64,000 nucleotides of DNA from Demequina globuliformis (lineage in GTDB: Bacteria > Actinomycetota > Actinomycetes > Actinomycetales > Demequinaceae): the NCBI RefSeq assembly GCF_000975155.1, contig NZ_BBRG01000001.1, forward strand, positions 1,264,289 through 1,328,288. Reading direction: 5' to 3'. This document shows, one piece after another, positions 33,771 through 42,727 of the stretch. Both the position numbers and the translations under genes were made by a program. Numbering within the stretch: the stretch's first letter is position 1; each line of letters starts with the position of its first letter. The notes under the pieces are model-generated. The model was not told where the DNA came from and did not search any database. It saw nothing but the letters and a program-made list of their open reading frames with translations.

Positions 33771-34733
33771 ATGCCGAAAACTTCCCGCGCGCATCGTCGC
33801 ACCGCCGCGGCGACGCTCGGCGCAGTCGTCGCGGCGGGTGCACTGGTCCTGGCGGCGTGCAGCCCAGAGCCGACGCCGGCGGGCGGTGCTGCCACCGGTG
33901 GCGCGGCGGCGGAGGCGCCCTTGGTCCTCACGACCTTCACGGTGCTTGCAGACATGGCTCGCAACGTGGCTGGTGACGATCTGCGCGTGGAGTCCATCAC
34001 CAAGGTGGGCGCGGAGATTCACGGCTACGAGCCCACCCCAGGGGACATCCGTGCGGCCCAGGACGCGGACCTGATCCTCGACAACGGGCTGGGGTTGGAG
34101 GCGTGGTTCGCGCAGTTCGTGGACGCGGTCGACGCTCCGCACGTGGTCGTCTCCAGCAGCGTAGACCCCATCGACATCGCCTCCGATGCCTACGCCGGCC
34201 TGCCCAATCCCCACGCATGGATGAGCCCCTACGTGGCGCAGGGCTACGTGAGCCAGATGATCAGCGCCTTCGCCGACCTTGACCCCGACAACGCGGAGGC
34301 TTACGCGCGCCGCGGCGCGCAGTACAAGGAGGAGCTCCGCGAGGTGGGCGAAGAGTTGGAGGCAGACCTCGCCGAGGTGCCTGACCCGCAGCGCGTTCTG
34401 GTCACGTGCGAGGGCGCGTTCTCGTATCTGGCGCGCGATGTGGGCTTGGACGAGGTCTACATCTGGCCCGTGAACGCCGAGCAGCAAGCGACTCCGCAGC
34501 AGGTCGCCGCCGTGATCGAAGAGGTCAACGAGCGGCGGGTGCCCGCGGTGTTCTGCGAGTCCACCGTGTCTGACAAGTCCATGCAGCAGATCGTGGACGC
34601 GACGGATGCCGAGTTTGGCGGGACTCTCTACGTTGACTCGTTGTCGGAGGAGGGCGGCCCCGTGCCGACCTACCTTGACCTGATTCGCCATGACGCCGCG
34701 CTCATCGTGGCCGGGTTGACGGGGAACGCATGA
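33771..34733 (+). CDS. Metal ABC transporter substrate-binding lipoprotein (Mn/Zn type)
   Basis: A 320-aa cluster 9-type metal-binding lipoprotein. A signal peptide with lipobox LAAC (Cys about 30) anchors it outside the membrane. Metal ligand regions are present: EIHGYEPTPGD near 83 (His), NPHAWMSP near 145 (His), CEGAFSYLARD near 214 (Glu) and LYVDSLSEEGG near 290 (Asp). No His-rich zinc loop is seen, which favours Mn or Fe over Zn. First gene of a three-gene transporter operon with ATGA overlaps; a DtxR-family regulator lies downstream. ATG 33771 begins MPKTSRAHRRT. Confidence 0.9.
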   Translation: MPKTSRAHRRTAAATLGAVVAAGALVLAACSPEPTPAGGAATGGAAAEAPLVLTTFTVLADMARNVAGDDLRVESITKVGAEIHGYEPTPGDIRAAQDADLILDNGLGLEAWFAQFVDAVDAPHVVVSSSVDPIDIASDAYAGLPNPHAWMSPYVAQGYVSQMISAFADLDPDNAEAYARRGAQYKEELREVGEELEADLAEVPDPQRVLVTCEGAFSYLARDVGLDEVYIWPVNAEQQATPQQVAAVIEEVNERRVPAVFCESTVSDKSMQQIVDATDAEFGGTLYVDSLSEEGGPVPTYLDLIRHDAALIVAGLTGNA

Positions 34734-35479
34734 CCCCTGCGCTAGAAGTGGACGGCGTCAGCGTCGCATACGGCGACGTCGAGGCACTCACCGAGTGCAG
34801 CCTCACGCTCGAGCAGGGGCAGGTGACGGGACTCATCGGCATGAACGGTTCGGGTAAGTCGACGCTGTTCAAGTCGGTGATGGGGGTGGTGACCCCGCAG
34901 GCGGGGCGGGTGCGTGTCGCGGGCGCCCCGGCGCGCGAGGCCAGGCGCGCGCAACGCATCGCGTACGTGCCGCAGAGCGAGGATGTGGATTGGGATTTTC
35001 CGCTGTCGGTCTGGGACGTCGTGATGATGGGGCGCTACGGCCGCATGGGGCCGATGCGCCGTCCACGCAAGGCGGACCGGGCGGCGGTCAGCGAGGCGCT
35101 TGAGAGAGTCGGGTTGGTGGACCTGGCCGGGCGCCAGATCGGCGCGCTCTCTGGTGGGCAGCGCAAGCGCGCCTTTGTAGCCAGGGGCATCGCGCAGGAA
35201 GCGTCGCTCATGCTCCTTGATGAGCCCTTCGCCGGCGTCGACAAGCGTTCCGAGGGGACCATCGTCGCGCTGTTGCGCGAACTCGCCGCCGAAGGCCACA
35301 CGGTGCTGGTCTCGACTCATGACTTGCATGCGTTGCCTGCACTCGCGGACCAGGCGATCTTGCTGTTGCGCCGCGTCCTCTACCAAGGGGATGTCGCGGG
35401 CGCGTTGGAGCCGCAGAACCTCACGCGGGCGTTCGGCCTTGACCTTCCCGACTCGGGAGATGGCGGTGAGAGCGCATGA
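34730..35479 (+). CDS. Metal ABC transporter ATP-binding protein
   Basis: A 249-aa ABC ATPase. Walker A GMNGSGKST is at about 37-45, the signature LSGGQRKR near 141-148, Walker B LMLLDEPFAGVD near 162-173, and the H-loop STHDLHAL near 193. Family-typical residues VPQSEDVDWDFPLSVWDVVM place it with MntB/ZnuC-type ATPases of metal uptake. Starts at ATG 34730, overlapping the lipoprotein stop by 4 bp, and overlaps the permease start by 4 bp. Confidence 0.94.
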   Translation: MTPALEVDGVSVAYGDVEALTECSLTLEQGQVTGLIGMNGSGKSTLFKSVMGVVTPQAGRVRVAGAPAREARRAQRIAYVPQSEDVDWDFPLSVWDVVMMGRYGRMGPMRRPRKADRAAVSEALERVGLVDLAGRQIGALSGGQRKRAFVARGIAQEASLMLLDEPFAGVDKRSEGTIVALLRELAAEGHTVLVSTHDLHALPALADQAILLLRRVLYQGDVAGALEPQNLTRAFGLDLPDSGDGGESA

Positions 35480-36360
35480 GCCTGATCGACATCCTCGTGG
35501 AGCCGCTGCAGTACGACTTCATGGTGCGCGCCCTCCTGGTCACAGTGATGGCGGCAGTGGTGTGTGCGCTGTTGTCGTGTTGGTTGGTCTTGGTCGGGTG
35601 GTCGCTGATGGGGGACGCCGTGTCGCACGCGGTGCTGCCTGGGGTGGTGCTCGCCTACGTCGTGGGCGCGCCGTTTGCGCTGGGGGCGCTGGCGTTCGGC
35701 GTGCTGGCTGTGGTGTTGATCGGGGCGATTCGCGGCACGAGCCGCGTCAAGGAAGACGCCGCGATAGGCATCGTGTTCACGACGCTCTTTGCGCTGGGCC
35801 TGGTGCTGGTGTCCGTGATTCCGTCCCAGACGGACCTGTCTCACATCCTCTTTGGCAACATCTTGGGGGTATCGACGAGCGACCTGTGGCAGATTGGCGC
35901 GCTCGCGCTCGCCGCCCTCGCGGTGCTGCTGTTCAAGAGCCGCGACCTGACCCTCTTCGCGTTCGACCCGGTGCACGCGCACGGGATCGGCCTCAGTCCC
36001 AAGCGCCTGGGATGGCTCCTGCTGGGGCTCTTGGCGATCGTGTCCGTCGTGGCCCTGCAGGTGGTGGGCGTGATCCTGGTGGTCGCGCTGCTGATCATCC
36101 CGGGCGCGACCGCGTACCTGCTGACCGACAAGTTCACGCACATGCTGTGGATCGCGCCGCTGGTGTCGTCGGCGTGCTCGGTCGTCGGGATCTACGTGAG
36201 CTACTGGTTCGATGCGTCGTCTGGCGGCCTCGTCGTCGTCACGCAGGGCGTGTTCTTCGCCCTGGTGTACCTCTTCAGCCCTCGCCACGGCCTGCTGACC
36301 CGCAAGCGCCGCCGCCCCTCCTCGCCAGATGGCACCATTTCGCCGTCTAGGCACGCCTAG
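35476..36360 (+). CDS. Metal ABC transporter permease; C-terminus encoded by a repeat element
   Basis: A 294-aa ABC-3 family permease with about eight TM helices; LVGWSLMGDAVSHAVLPGVVLAY near 37-60 is the family-defining segment. It forms the membrane channel for metal import with the two preceding gene products. The last dozen or so codons (36323-36360) are the left inverted repeat of dispersed element 4, giving a tail PDGTISPSRHA and the stop TAG. The original stop codon has therefore probably been replaced by an insertion, without harm to the TM core. Confidence 0.92.
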   Translation: MSLIDILVEPLQYDFMVRALLVTVMAAVVCALLSCWLVLVGWSLMGDAVSHAVLPGVVLAYVVGAPFALGALAFGVLAVVLIGAIRGTSRVKEDAAIGIVFTTLFALGLVLVSVIPSQTDLSHILFGNILGVSTSDLWQIGALALAALAVLLFKSRDLTLFAFDPVHAHGIGLSPKRLGWLLLGLLAIVSVVALQVVGVILVVALLIIPGATAYLLTDKFTHMLWIAPLVSSACSVVGIYVSYWFDASSGGLVVVTQGVFFALVYLFSPRHGLLTRKRRRPSSPDGTISPSRHA

Positions 36361-36523
36361 ACGGTCATTTCCTGCCATCTCAGATCTTCCGTAGTGAGGG
36401 CCGATGCCTGGGCAGCGCTGCGTACGGCGCGTCACCCCGGCATCGGCCCGCATGGCGGTGCTGAAGTGGCACGAAGTGCTCGGTATGCGTCGCTAAAACA
36501 GCGAAATGGAGCCATTTGGCGGG
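36323..36523. repeat. Dispersed inverted-repeat element 4, fused to the permease 3' end
   Basis: The left half 36323-36383 is a diverged copy (CGCCAGATGGCACCATTTCG) that runs through the last codons of the metal permease. The right half 36461-36523 is closer to the consensus and ends GAAATGGAGCCATTTGGCGG. The interior has GGGCCGATGCC (36398-36408) and GGCATCGGCCC (36439-36449). It ends about 60 bp before the regulator start. Confidence 0.9.
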
Positions 36524-36583
36524 AAGGGCGGAACAATGGGGGGCGCAACGATTGTCGATCCAGCGACCACGGAGGCTGACGCC

Positions 36584-37243
36584 ATGGCCGGACCCACCGT
36601 CACGGAGGACTACCTCAAGGCGATCTTCAACGCCTCAGAGTGGTCCGAGGGCCCCGTCACCGTCACCGCACTGTCGCAGCGCCTCGCGCTCGCACCGTCG
36701 TCCGTGTCTGAGGTCGTGAAGAAACTCACCCAACGCGGATTGATCACCCACGAGCGCTACGGATCCATCGCGCTTACCGCCGACGGCGAACGGATCGCGC
36801 TCGCGACCGTGCGCAAGCACCGGCTCATCGAGACGTTCCTTGTGGACTACCTGGGATACGGCTGGCACGAGGTCCACGACGAGGCCGAGGTTTTGGAACA
36901 CGCGGTCTCCGACACCTTTGTGGAGCGCCTCGCAGAGAAACTGGGCCAGCCCACCCACGATCCCCACGGGGACCCGATCCCCTCTGCGAAGGGGCACCTT
37001 CCTATGGAGGAGCTCACCGCATTGCCGGAGGTCCAGGCCGGCGCGCAGGTGCGGATCGCACGGGTGTGGGACGACGACCCCGACTTGCTACGCCACCTGC
37101 GCACGGTTGGACTGGACATTGGGGCGGTGCTGACGGTGGTGGCGCGTCATCCGGCAGCTGGCACCGTGGAGTTGTCGCTGTCGGGTGCTCCCGTGAGCCT
37201 TGGACTGCCCGCCGCGGGCGCGATTCTGACGGCGCCGGCGTAG
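36584..37243 (+). CDS. DtxR/MntR-family metal-dependent repressor
   Basis: A 219-aa regulator with three parts. The N-terminal winged helix (about 1-70) has TEDYLKAIFNASEW and a recognition helix in LAPSSVSEVVKKL. The dimerisation/metal domain (about 70-135) has HRLIETFLVDYLGYGWHEVHDEAEVLEHAVSD-type residues with His/Glu ligands. A C-terminal FeoA/SH3-like domain follows (about 145-219). With manganese or iron bound it should repress the adjacent ABC transporter. ATG 36584 is chosen because GGAGG sits 8 bp upstream; ATGs at 36506 (inside repeat element 4) and 36536 are also in frame. Confidence 0.9.
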   Translation: MAGPTVTEDYLKAIFNASEWSEGPVTVTALSQRLALAPSSVSEVVKKLTQRGLITHERYGSIALTADGERIALATVRKHRLIETFLVDYLGYGWHEVHDEAEVLEHAVSDTFVERLAEKLGQPTHDPHGDPIPSAKGHLPMEELTALPEVQAGAQVRIARVWDDDPDLLRHLRTVGLDIGAVLTVVARHPAAGTVELSLSGAPVSLGLPAAGAILTAPA

Positions 37244-37352
37244 CGTTCCTCATGTGTTGGCCCTGGACGCGGGACGTCGGGCCCATACCGCCTTCCGTCG
37301 ATATCTGACAGAATGGACGACGGTTCCAACCGCACAACTTCAGGAGAGACAC

Positions 37353-38372
37353 ATGGCTATCGCCACTGTTGAGTCGTATTCCGCGATGCTGGACGCTGCT
37401 AAGGCCGGCGGCTACGCGTTCCCCGCGATCAACATCACTTCGTCGTCGTCCATCACCGCAGCCATCCAGGGCTTCGCTGAGGCCGAGTCCGACGGCATCA
37501 TCCAGGTCTCGGTCGGTGGCGGTCAGTACGCCTCCGGTTCGACCATCAAGGACCAGGTCGTCGGCTCGCTCGCGCTGGCCGCCTACGCTCGCGAGGTTGC
37601 TGACTCCTATGGCGTCACCATCGCGCTGCACACGGACCACTGCCACAAGACCTACCTCGACACGTGGCTTAAGCCGCTGTTGAAGATCGAGGCGGACAAG
37701 GTCGCTAACGGCGGCGCGCCCATCTTCAACTCCCACATGTGGGACGGCTCGACCGTTCCCATGGAGGAGAACCTCCTGATCTCGGAAGAGCTCCTGGAGC
37801 TGTCGCAGGCCGCCAAGACCATCCTCGAGATCGAGATTGGCGTTGTCGGCGGTGAAGAGGACGGACACTCGGCAGAGATCAACGACAAGCTGTACTCGAC
37901 CCCTGAGGACGGCATCGCGACCATCGAGAAGCTGGGTCTGGGCGAGAAGGGCCGCTACCTGACGGCCATGACGTTCGGCAACGTGCACGGTGCGTACAAG
38001 CCCGGCGCCGTGAAGCTGCGTCCCGAGATCCTGGGCGACATCCAGAAGGCTGCTGCCGAGAAGTTCGGCAAGGAAAAGCCCTTCGACCTGGTCTTCCACG
38101 GTGGCTCCGGCTCGACCGCTGAAGAGATCGCGACCGCCGTCTCGCACGGTGTCATCAAGATGAACATCGACACGGACACGCAGTACGCCTACACGCGTCC
38201 CGTGGTCGACCACATGATGAAGAACTACGACGGCGTCCTCAAGGTCGACGGCGAGTGGGGCAACAAGAAGGCCTACGACCCCCGTGCCTGGGGCAAGCTC
38301 GCCGAGGCCGGCATGGCCGCTCGCGTCGTCGAGGCATGCCAGCAGCTCGGTTCCGCGGGCAAGAAGATCTAA
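37353..38372 (+). CDS. fba: Class II fructose-bisphosphate aldolase
   Basis: A 339-aa zinc-dependent aldolase of glycolysis and gluconeogenesis, cleaving fructose-1,6-bisphosphate to DHAP and GAP. Zinc-site and active-site segments are visible: ALHTDHCHK near 88-96, NSHMWDGS near 126, EIGVVGGEEDGH near 164, FGNVHGAYKPG near 208 and FHGGSGST near 248-255. ATG 37353 has AGGAGAG just upstream (37342-37348). A strong hairpin terminator follows the gene. Confidence 0.97.
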   Translation: MAIATVESYSAMLDAAKAGGYAFPAINITSSSSITAAIQGFAEAESDGIIQVSVGGGQYASGSTIKDQVVGSLALAAYAREVADSYGVTIALHTDHCHKTYLDTWLKPLLKIEADKVANGGAPIFNSHMWDGSTVPMEENLLISEELLELSQAAKTILEIEIGVVGGEEDGHSAEINDKLYSTPEDGIATIEKLGLGEKGRYLTAMTFGNVHGAYKPGAVKLRPEILGDIQKAAAEKFGKEKPFDLVFHGGSGSTAEEIATAVSHGVIKMNIDTDTQYAYTRPVVDHMMKNYDGVLKVDGEWGNKKAYDPRAWGKLAEAGMAARVVEACQQLGSAGKKI

Positions 38373-38387
38373 GTCCGATATTCGGCG

Positions 38388-38428
38388 CGTCAGCCCCGGG
38401 GAGTCGGACAGACACCCCGGGGCTGACG
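38388..38428 (+). terminator. Strong hairpin terminator after fba
   Basis: CGTCAGCCCCGGGG (38388-38401) pairs perfectly with CCCCGGGGCTGACG (38415-38428) around a 13-nt loop, 15 bp after the stop codon. No U tract, as is common for actinobacterial terminators. Confidence 0.85.
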
Positions 38429-38551
38429 TACGTCCGGCCTGTGCGCGGAGCGCCTTCCGTATGAAGCGTCGCCGTGTGGTCGGATAAAGACGGTGGGACA
38501 CGCCCGCCGTACCAAGCCCCCGGCACGTTCCGGGGTGAGGGGAGAGGGCAG

Positions 38552-39850
38552 ATGCCCGGAGTAGTGATCGTCGGAGCCCAGTGGGGTGACGAGGGTAAGG
38601 GGAAAGCCACTGACGTGCTCGGTTCGCGCGTCGACTATGTGGTGAAGTTCAACGGGGGCAACAACGCAGGCCACACGGTCGTCATTGGCGACCAGAAGTT
38701 CGCACTTCACCTGCTCCCCTCTGGCATCTTGACGCCGGACGTCACGCCCGTGATCGGCAACGGCGTGGTCGTCGACATCTCCGTGTTGTTCACCGAGATC
38801 GATGCGCTTATTGAGCGCGGCGTGGACCCGTCGAAGCTGTTAATCTCCAACGCTGCACACGTGATCGCTCCGTATGCGCGCACGCTCGACAATGTCACCG
38901 AACGCTTCCTTGGCGCCCGCAAGATTGGCACCACGGGCCGCGGGATTGGTCCCGCCTACGCGGACAAGATCAACCGCCTGGGAATCCGCATGGGCGACCT
39001 GTTTGACGAGCAGCTGCTGCGCGACAAGATCGAGGGTGCGCTCGAGCAGAAGAACCACCTGTTGGTGAAGGTCTACAACCGGCGTGCGATCTCCGTCGAC
39101 GAGGTCGCCGACGAGCTTCTCCAGTACCGCGACCGCCTGGAGCCCATGGTGACGGATACGTCCCTGGTGCTGAACCAGGCGCTTGACCGCGGCGAAACCG
39201 TCCTGTTCGAGGGCGGCCAGGCGACCATGCTTGACGTCGACCACGGCACCTACCCGTTTGTGACGTCGTCGTCTGCCACCGCAGGTGGGGCGTCGACGGG
39301 ATCGGGCGTGGGTCCCACCCGCATCGACTCGGTGATTGGCATCGTGAAGGCGTACACCACCCGCGTGGGTGAGGGGCCGATGCCCACGGAACTGTTCGAC
39401 GAGTACGGCGAGCACCTCGCGAAGGTGGGCCACGAGTACGGCACCACCACCGGTCGGCCGCGCCGCTGCGGCTGGTACGACGCTGTCATTGCTCGTTACG
39501 CCGCGCGCATTAACGGCTTGACGGACCTGGTGCTCACCAAGCTTGACGTGCTTACCGGTCTCAAGGAGATTCCCGTGTGCGTGGCGTACGACGTGGACGG
39601 CGTCCGCTACGAGGAACTGCCGCAGGATCAGGCTGCCTTCGCAGCGGCGACGCCGGTGTACGAGTACTTGCCCGGATGGGACGAGGACATCTCCGCGGCG
39701 CGCGAGTTCTCTGACCTCCCGCAGACGGCGCAGGACTATGTGCTGGCGCTCGAGAAGATCTCGAACTGCCGCATCTCCGCCATTGGAGTGGGTCCTGGCC
39801 GCGACGAGATCATCGTCAACCACGACCTGCTCCACGCCCGCGGCGAGTAG
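38552..39850 (+). CDS. purA: Adenylosuccinate synthetase
   Basis: A 432-aa GTP-dependent enzyme joining IMP and aspartate in AMP synthesis. The N-terminal [11 protein letters not shown] (8-18) is the family P-loop, and NNAGHTVV near 39 holds the catalytic His. [15 protein letters not shown] near 128 and [11 protein letters not shown] near 298 also match. The usual GPFPTEL motif reads GPMPTEL here; the codons for GPMP are exactly the GGGCCGATGCC word (39374-39384). ATG 38552 follows GGGGAGAGGG; upstream in-frame codons would add 26 residues before the canonical start. Confidence 0.97.
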   Translation: MPGVVIVGAQWGDEGKGKATDVLGSRVDYVVKFNGGNNAGHTVVIGDQKFALHLLPSGILTPDVTPVIGNGVVVDISVLFTEIDALIERGVDPSKLLISNAAHVIAPYARTLDNVTERFLGARKIGTTGRGIGPAYADKINRLGIRMGDLFDEQLLRDKIEGALEQKNHLLVKVYNRRAISVDEVADELLQYRDRLEPMVTDTSLVLNQALDRGETVLFEGGQATMLDVDHGTYPFVTSSSATAGGASTGSGVGPTRIDSVIGIVKAYTTRVGEGPMPTELFDEYGEHLAKVGHEYGTTTGRPRRCGWYDAVIARYAARINGLTDLVLTKLDVLTGLKEIPVCVAYDVDGVRYEELPQDQAAFAAATPVYEYLPGWDEDISAAREFSDLPQTAQDYVLALEKISNCRISAIGVGPGRDEIIVNHDLLHARGE

Positions 39851-39860
39851 TCCGCAGGCG

Positions 39861-40265
39861 TCAGCAGCAACTGCCCCCATCCTCAGGCCGCGCGACAGCG
39901 GCGAGGCGTGGGGGCACATGCTGCAGTGGCCGCCGCCTGCGGGTGCCACTGGCACCTGTGGCGGTGGCCACGACAGTGGTGATCCACGTGGTGACGGGGT
40001 CGAATGCTGGCGCCGCCAGTGTGTAGTGGCGGTGGAGCCCATCGTGCTGGACGGTCACGAGGCCGGCGCGAGCAAGCACCTGCAGGTGGTGCGAGCCGCG
40101 CTGCGAAGAGATGCCAAAGGTGTCGGCGGCAGATGCGGCAAGCGACATCGCGCCCGCACCATCGTTCTCGAGGATCTCGAGCAGAAAGCGTCGAACCGGG
40201 TGCGCGAGCGCGGGGAACGCCTCGTTGAGAGCCGTCTGTGTGGCAATGCTCTCGTATCCGTCCAT
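39861..40265 (-). CDS. ArsR-family transcriptional regulator
   Basis: A 134-aa winged-helix protein. LAHPVRRFLLEILE near 22-35 and ISSQRGSHHLQVLARAGLV near 56-74 are the ArsR DNA-binding core. No classic CxC metal site is seen in the recognition region, but the C-terminus ends GSCC, a possible thiol or metal site. The start at 40265 is supported by GGAGG just upstream on the minus strand. It is convergent with purA and divergent from purD. A 30-bp dyad (40371-40400) in the divergent region could be its operator. Confidence 0.8.
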   Translation of the reverse strand: MDGYESIATQTALNEAFPALAHPVRRFLLEILENDGAGAMSLAASAADTFGISSQRGSHHLQVLARAGLVTVQHDGLHRHYTLAAPAFDPVTTWITTVVATATGASGTRRRRPLQHVPPRLAAVARPEDGGSCC

Positions 40266-40370
40266 GCGCACCCTCCTGGGGGTGGTGCGGTCAGCGCTGG
40301 CCGGTGGTCGCTGGCGTGCGATGTCCGCAGCCCCCGCCCCGCGCGCGGGCAGCACCCACTACACCGTTTT

Positions 40371-40400
40371 TGCCTATTCTCGACTTTCCGAGACTAGGCA
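40371..40400. promoter_or_regulatory. 30-bp imperfect palindrome between the ArsR gene and purD
   Basis: TGCCTATTCTCG and CGAGACTAGGCA form a 12+6+12 dyad with one mismatch. It is AT-richer than its surroundings, about 105 bp from the ArsR start and 143 bp from purD. It is likely an operator, for the ArsR protein or for a purine regulator. A hairpin terminator is less likely because neither gene ends here. Confidence 0.5.
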
Positions 40401-40542
40401 AATCGAGTCCGGTCATGGTCGCGCTCGCCGTATCTGTGGATGACGCCCACGCGGGCCATCTCAGGTGGCTTTACCTGCACCACAGACGCGTCACGAAGAG
40501 TCCCGGGATCCGCTGCGCGCGCTCCTCGCTAGACTCACACGC

Positions 40543-41826
40543 GTGAAGGTACTGATTGTCGGCTCGGGAGCCCGCGAGCACGCTATTGCCCGCTCCCTCC
40601 ACCTCGACCCAGCGGTCACGGAAGTGCACGCCGTTCCCGGCAACCCTGGCATCGGCCAGATTGCTCAGCTGCACACCGCGGACCAGAACGATGGCGCCTC
40701 GGTGGCCGCGCTCGCCACGAACCTTCGCGCTGACTTGGTTGTCGTGGGCCCCGAGGCTCCGCTTGTGGCGGGCGTGGCAGACGCGGTGCGCGAGGTCGGC
40801 ATCCCGTGCTTTGGGCCCACCGCTGCGGCAGCAATGCTCGAAGGCTCCAAGGCGTTCGCGAAGGACGTCATGGCCGCCGCGAAGGTCCCGACAGCGGAGC
40901 CGCGCGTGTGCGCGAACCGCGGGGACCTGGACGCTGCCCTCGCCGAGTTCGGCGCGCCCTACGTAGTGAAGGACGACGGGCTCGCGGCCGGCAAGGGCGT
41001 GGTCGTGACTGACGACCTCGCGGAGGCGACCGCACACGGCCAGGCGATCCTCGATGCGGGCGGCGCCATCGTCATCGAGGAGTACCTCGACGGGCCTGAG
41101 GTCTCCCTGTTCTGCATCTGCGACGGTGCGACGGTGGTTCCTTTGCAGCCCGCGCAGGACTTCAAGCGCGCCTACGACGGTGACGAAGGTCTCAACACCG
41201 GTGGCATGGGCGCGTACACGCCCCTGCCGTGGGCGCCCATTGACCTGGTCGACCAGGTGGTCGCCCACGTCGCTCAGCCCACCCTCGACGAGATGGCCCG
41301 CCGCGGGACCCCCTTCCAGGGCGTTCTCTACTGCGGGCTCGCGCTGACCAGCAAGGGCATGCGGGTCGTCGAATTCAACGCGCGCTTCGGAGATCCGGAG
41401 ACGCAGTCCGTGCTGGCCCGCCTCGAGACCCCGCTGGGCGGTGTTCTCTTGGCCGCTGCGGAGGGCCGCCTCCATGAGCTTGACCCGCTGGAGTGGAGCG
41501 AGGACGCCTTCGTGACCGTGGTGCTCGCCTCCCACGGCTACCCAGAATCCGCGCGCAAGGGCGATCCCATCACGGGCGCTGACGACGCGGATGCTGTGGA
41601 TGGCGCCCACGTCTTGCACGCTGGCACGGCGATGGACGACGGCCAGCTCGTGTCCGCAGGCGGGCGTGTGTTGTCCGTCGTTGGACGCGGCTCCACTCTC
41701 GCTCACGCGCGGGATGTTGCCTACCGGGCGCTCGGCACGATCGACCTGCCTGGCTCGCACCACCGCAGCGACATTGCGCTGAAGGCCGCCGAGGGCGAAG
41801 CCAACGCGCGTGAGGCGCTTGCCTGA
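40543..41826 (+). CDS. purD: Phosphoribosylamine-glycine ligase
   Basis: A 427-aa ATP-grasp enzyme, the second step of purine synthesis. The N-terminus VKVLIVGSGAREHAIARSL is canonical. ATP-grasp features follow: EGSKAFAKDVMAAAKVPTAE near 104, APYVVKDDGLAAGKGVVV near 141-158, LDGPEVSLFCI near 182 and EFNARFGDPETQ near 278-289. GTG 40543 gives this start; an in-frame ATG at 40465 adds non-conserved residues. purC follows with a 1-bp overlap. Confidence 0.97.
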   Translation: MKVLIVGSGAREHAIARSLHLDPAVTEVHAVPGNPGIGQIAQLHTADQNDGASVAALATNLRADLVVVGPEAPLVAGVADAVREVGIPCFGPTAAAAMLEGSKAFAKDVMAAAKVPTAEPRVCANRGDLDAALAEFGAPYVVKDDGLAAGKGVVVTDDLAEATAHGQAILDAGGAIVIEEYLDGPEVSLFCICDGATVVPLQPAQDFKRAYDGDEGLNTGGMGAYTPLPWAPIDLVDQVVAHVAQPTLDEMARRGTPFQGVLYCGLALTSKGMRVVEFNARFGDPETQSVLARLETPLGGVLLAAAEGRLHELDPLEWSEDAFVTVVLASHGYPESARKGDPITGADDADAVDGAHVLHAGTAMDDGQLVSAGGRVLSVVGRGSTLAHARDVAYRALGTIDLPGSHHRSDIALKAAEGEANAREALA

Positions 41827-42722
41827 TGCCCGGCCACGTCGTACCTCCCACCGCCCCGGAACTCGCCGGCTGGCGCCATGTCTACTCGGGCAAGATCCGT
41901 GACCTCTACGAGCCGGTCGAGCCCCACCCCCGCGGCGACGTGGTGCTCGTGGTGGCTTCCGACCGCATCAGCGCCTACGACTGGGTTCTTCCCACCGAAA
42001 TCCCCGGCAAGGGCGGGGTCCTGACGGGGCTCAGCATGTCGTGGTTCGATCAGGTCGCGGACATTGTGCCCAACCATGCGATTGAAGCTCCCGTCCCCGC
42101 GGAGGTTGAGGGTCGCGCGATGGTTTGCCAGCGACTCGACATGTTCCAGGTGGAATGCGTGGCGCGTGGTTACCTCACCGGCTCCGGCCTGGCTGAGTAT
42201 CGCGAGTCCGGCACGGTGTGCGGCATCGAACTGCCCGAGGGGCTTGAGGACGGCTCGCGCCTGCCCGAACCCATCTTCACGCCTGCGACTAAGGCGGAGG
42301 TAGGCGAGCACGACGAAAACGTCAGCTTCGAGGCCGTCGTGGCATTGCTGGGCGCAGATGACGCCGAGGAACTGCGCCGGCTCACCATCGAGGTGTACAA
42401 GCGCGCACACGAGATCGCGGCCGCGAAGGGCATCATCCTCGCGGACACCAAGTTTGAGTTTGGCCGCGACGGTCAGGGCCGCATCATCCTGGGCGACGAG
42501 GTGCTGACCCCTGACTCCAGCCGGTTCTGGCCCGCCGACACCTGGGAGCCCGGCAAGGCGCAGCCCAGTTTCGACAAGCAGTTCGTGCGCGACTGGCTCA
42601 CCGGACCCGAGTCCGGCTGGGACAAGAAGTCAGACGTCCCGCCGCCGGCGCTGCCCGCTCACGTGGTCGACAAGACCCGCCAGCGCTACCTCGAGGCCTA
42701 CGACCGGCTCGCGAAGCACTAG
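41826..42722 (+). CDS. purC: Phosphoribosylaminoimidazole-succinocarboxamide synthase
   Basis: A 298-aa SAICAR synthetase. It joins CAIR and aspartate using ATP. Motifs YSGKIRDLYE near 19-28, ASDRISAYDWVLPTEIPGKG near 45-64, RGYLTGSG near 115-122 and DTKFEFG near 207-214 are diagnostic. The ATG at 41826 overlaps the purD stop by one base (TGATG), so the two are translationally coupled. Confidence 0.97.
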   Translation: MPGHVVPPTAPELAGWRHVYSGKIRDLYEPVEPHPRGDVVLVVASDRISAYDWVLPTEIPGKGGVLTGLSMSWFDQVADIVPNHAIEAPVPAEVEGRAMVCQRLDMFQVECVARGYLTGSGLAEYRESGTVCGIELPEGLEDGSRLPEPIFTPATKAEVGEHDENVSFEAVVALLGADDAEELRRLTIEVYKRAHEIAAAKGIILADTKFEFGRDGQGRIILGDEVLTPDSSRFWPADTWEPGKAQPSFDKQFVRDWLTGPESGWDKKSDVPPPALPAHVVDKTRQRYLEAYDRLAKH

Positions 42723-42727
42723 GCGCG

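Noticed and set aside
36506-36583. Longer N-terminus for the DtxR-family regulator starting in repeat element 4
   Set aside because: A strong GGAGG lies 8 bp before ATG 36584, and the family fold starts there; the extra residues are translated repeat.
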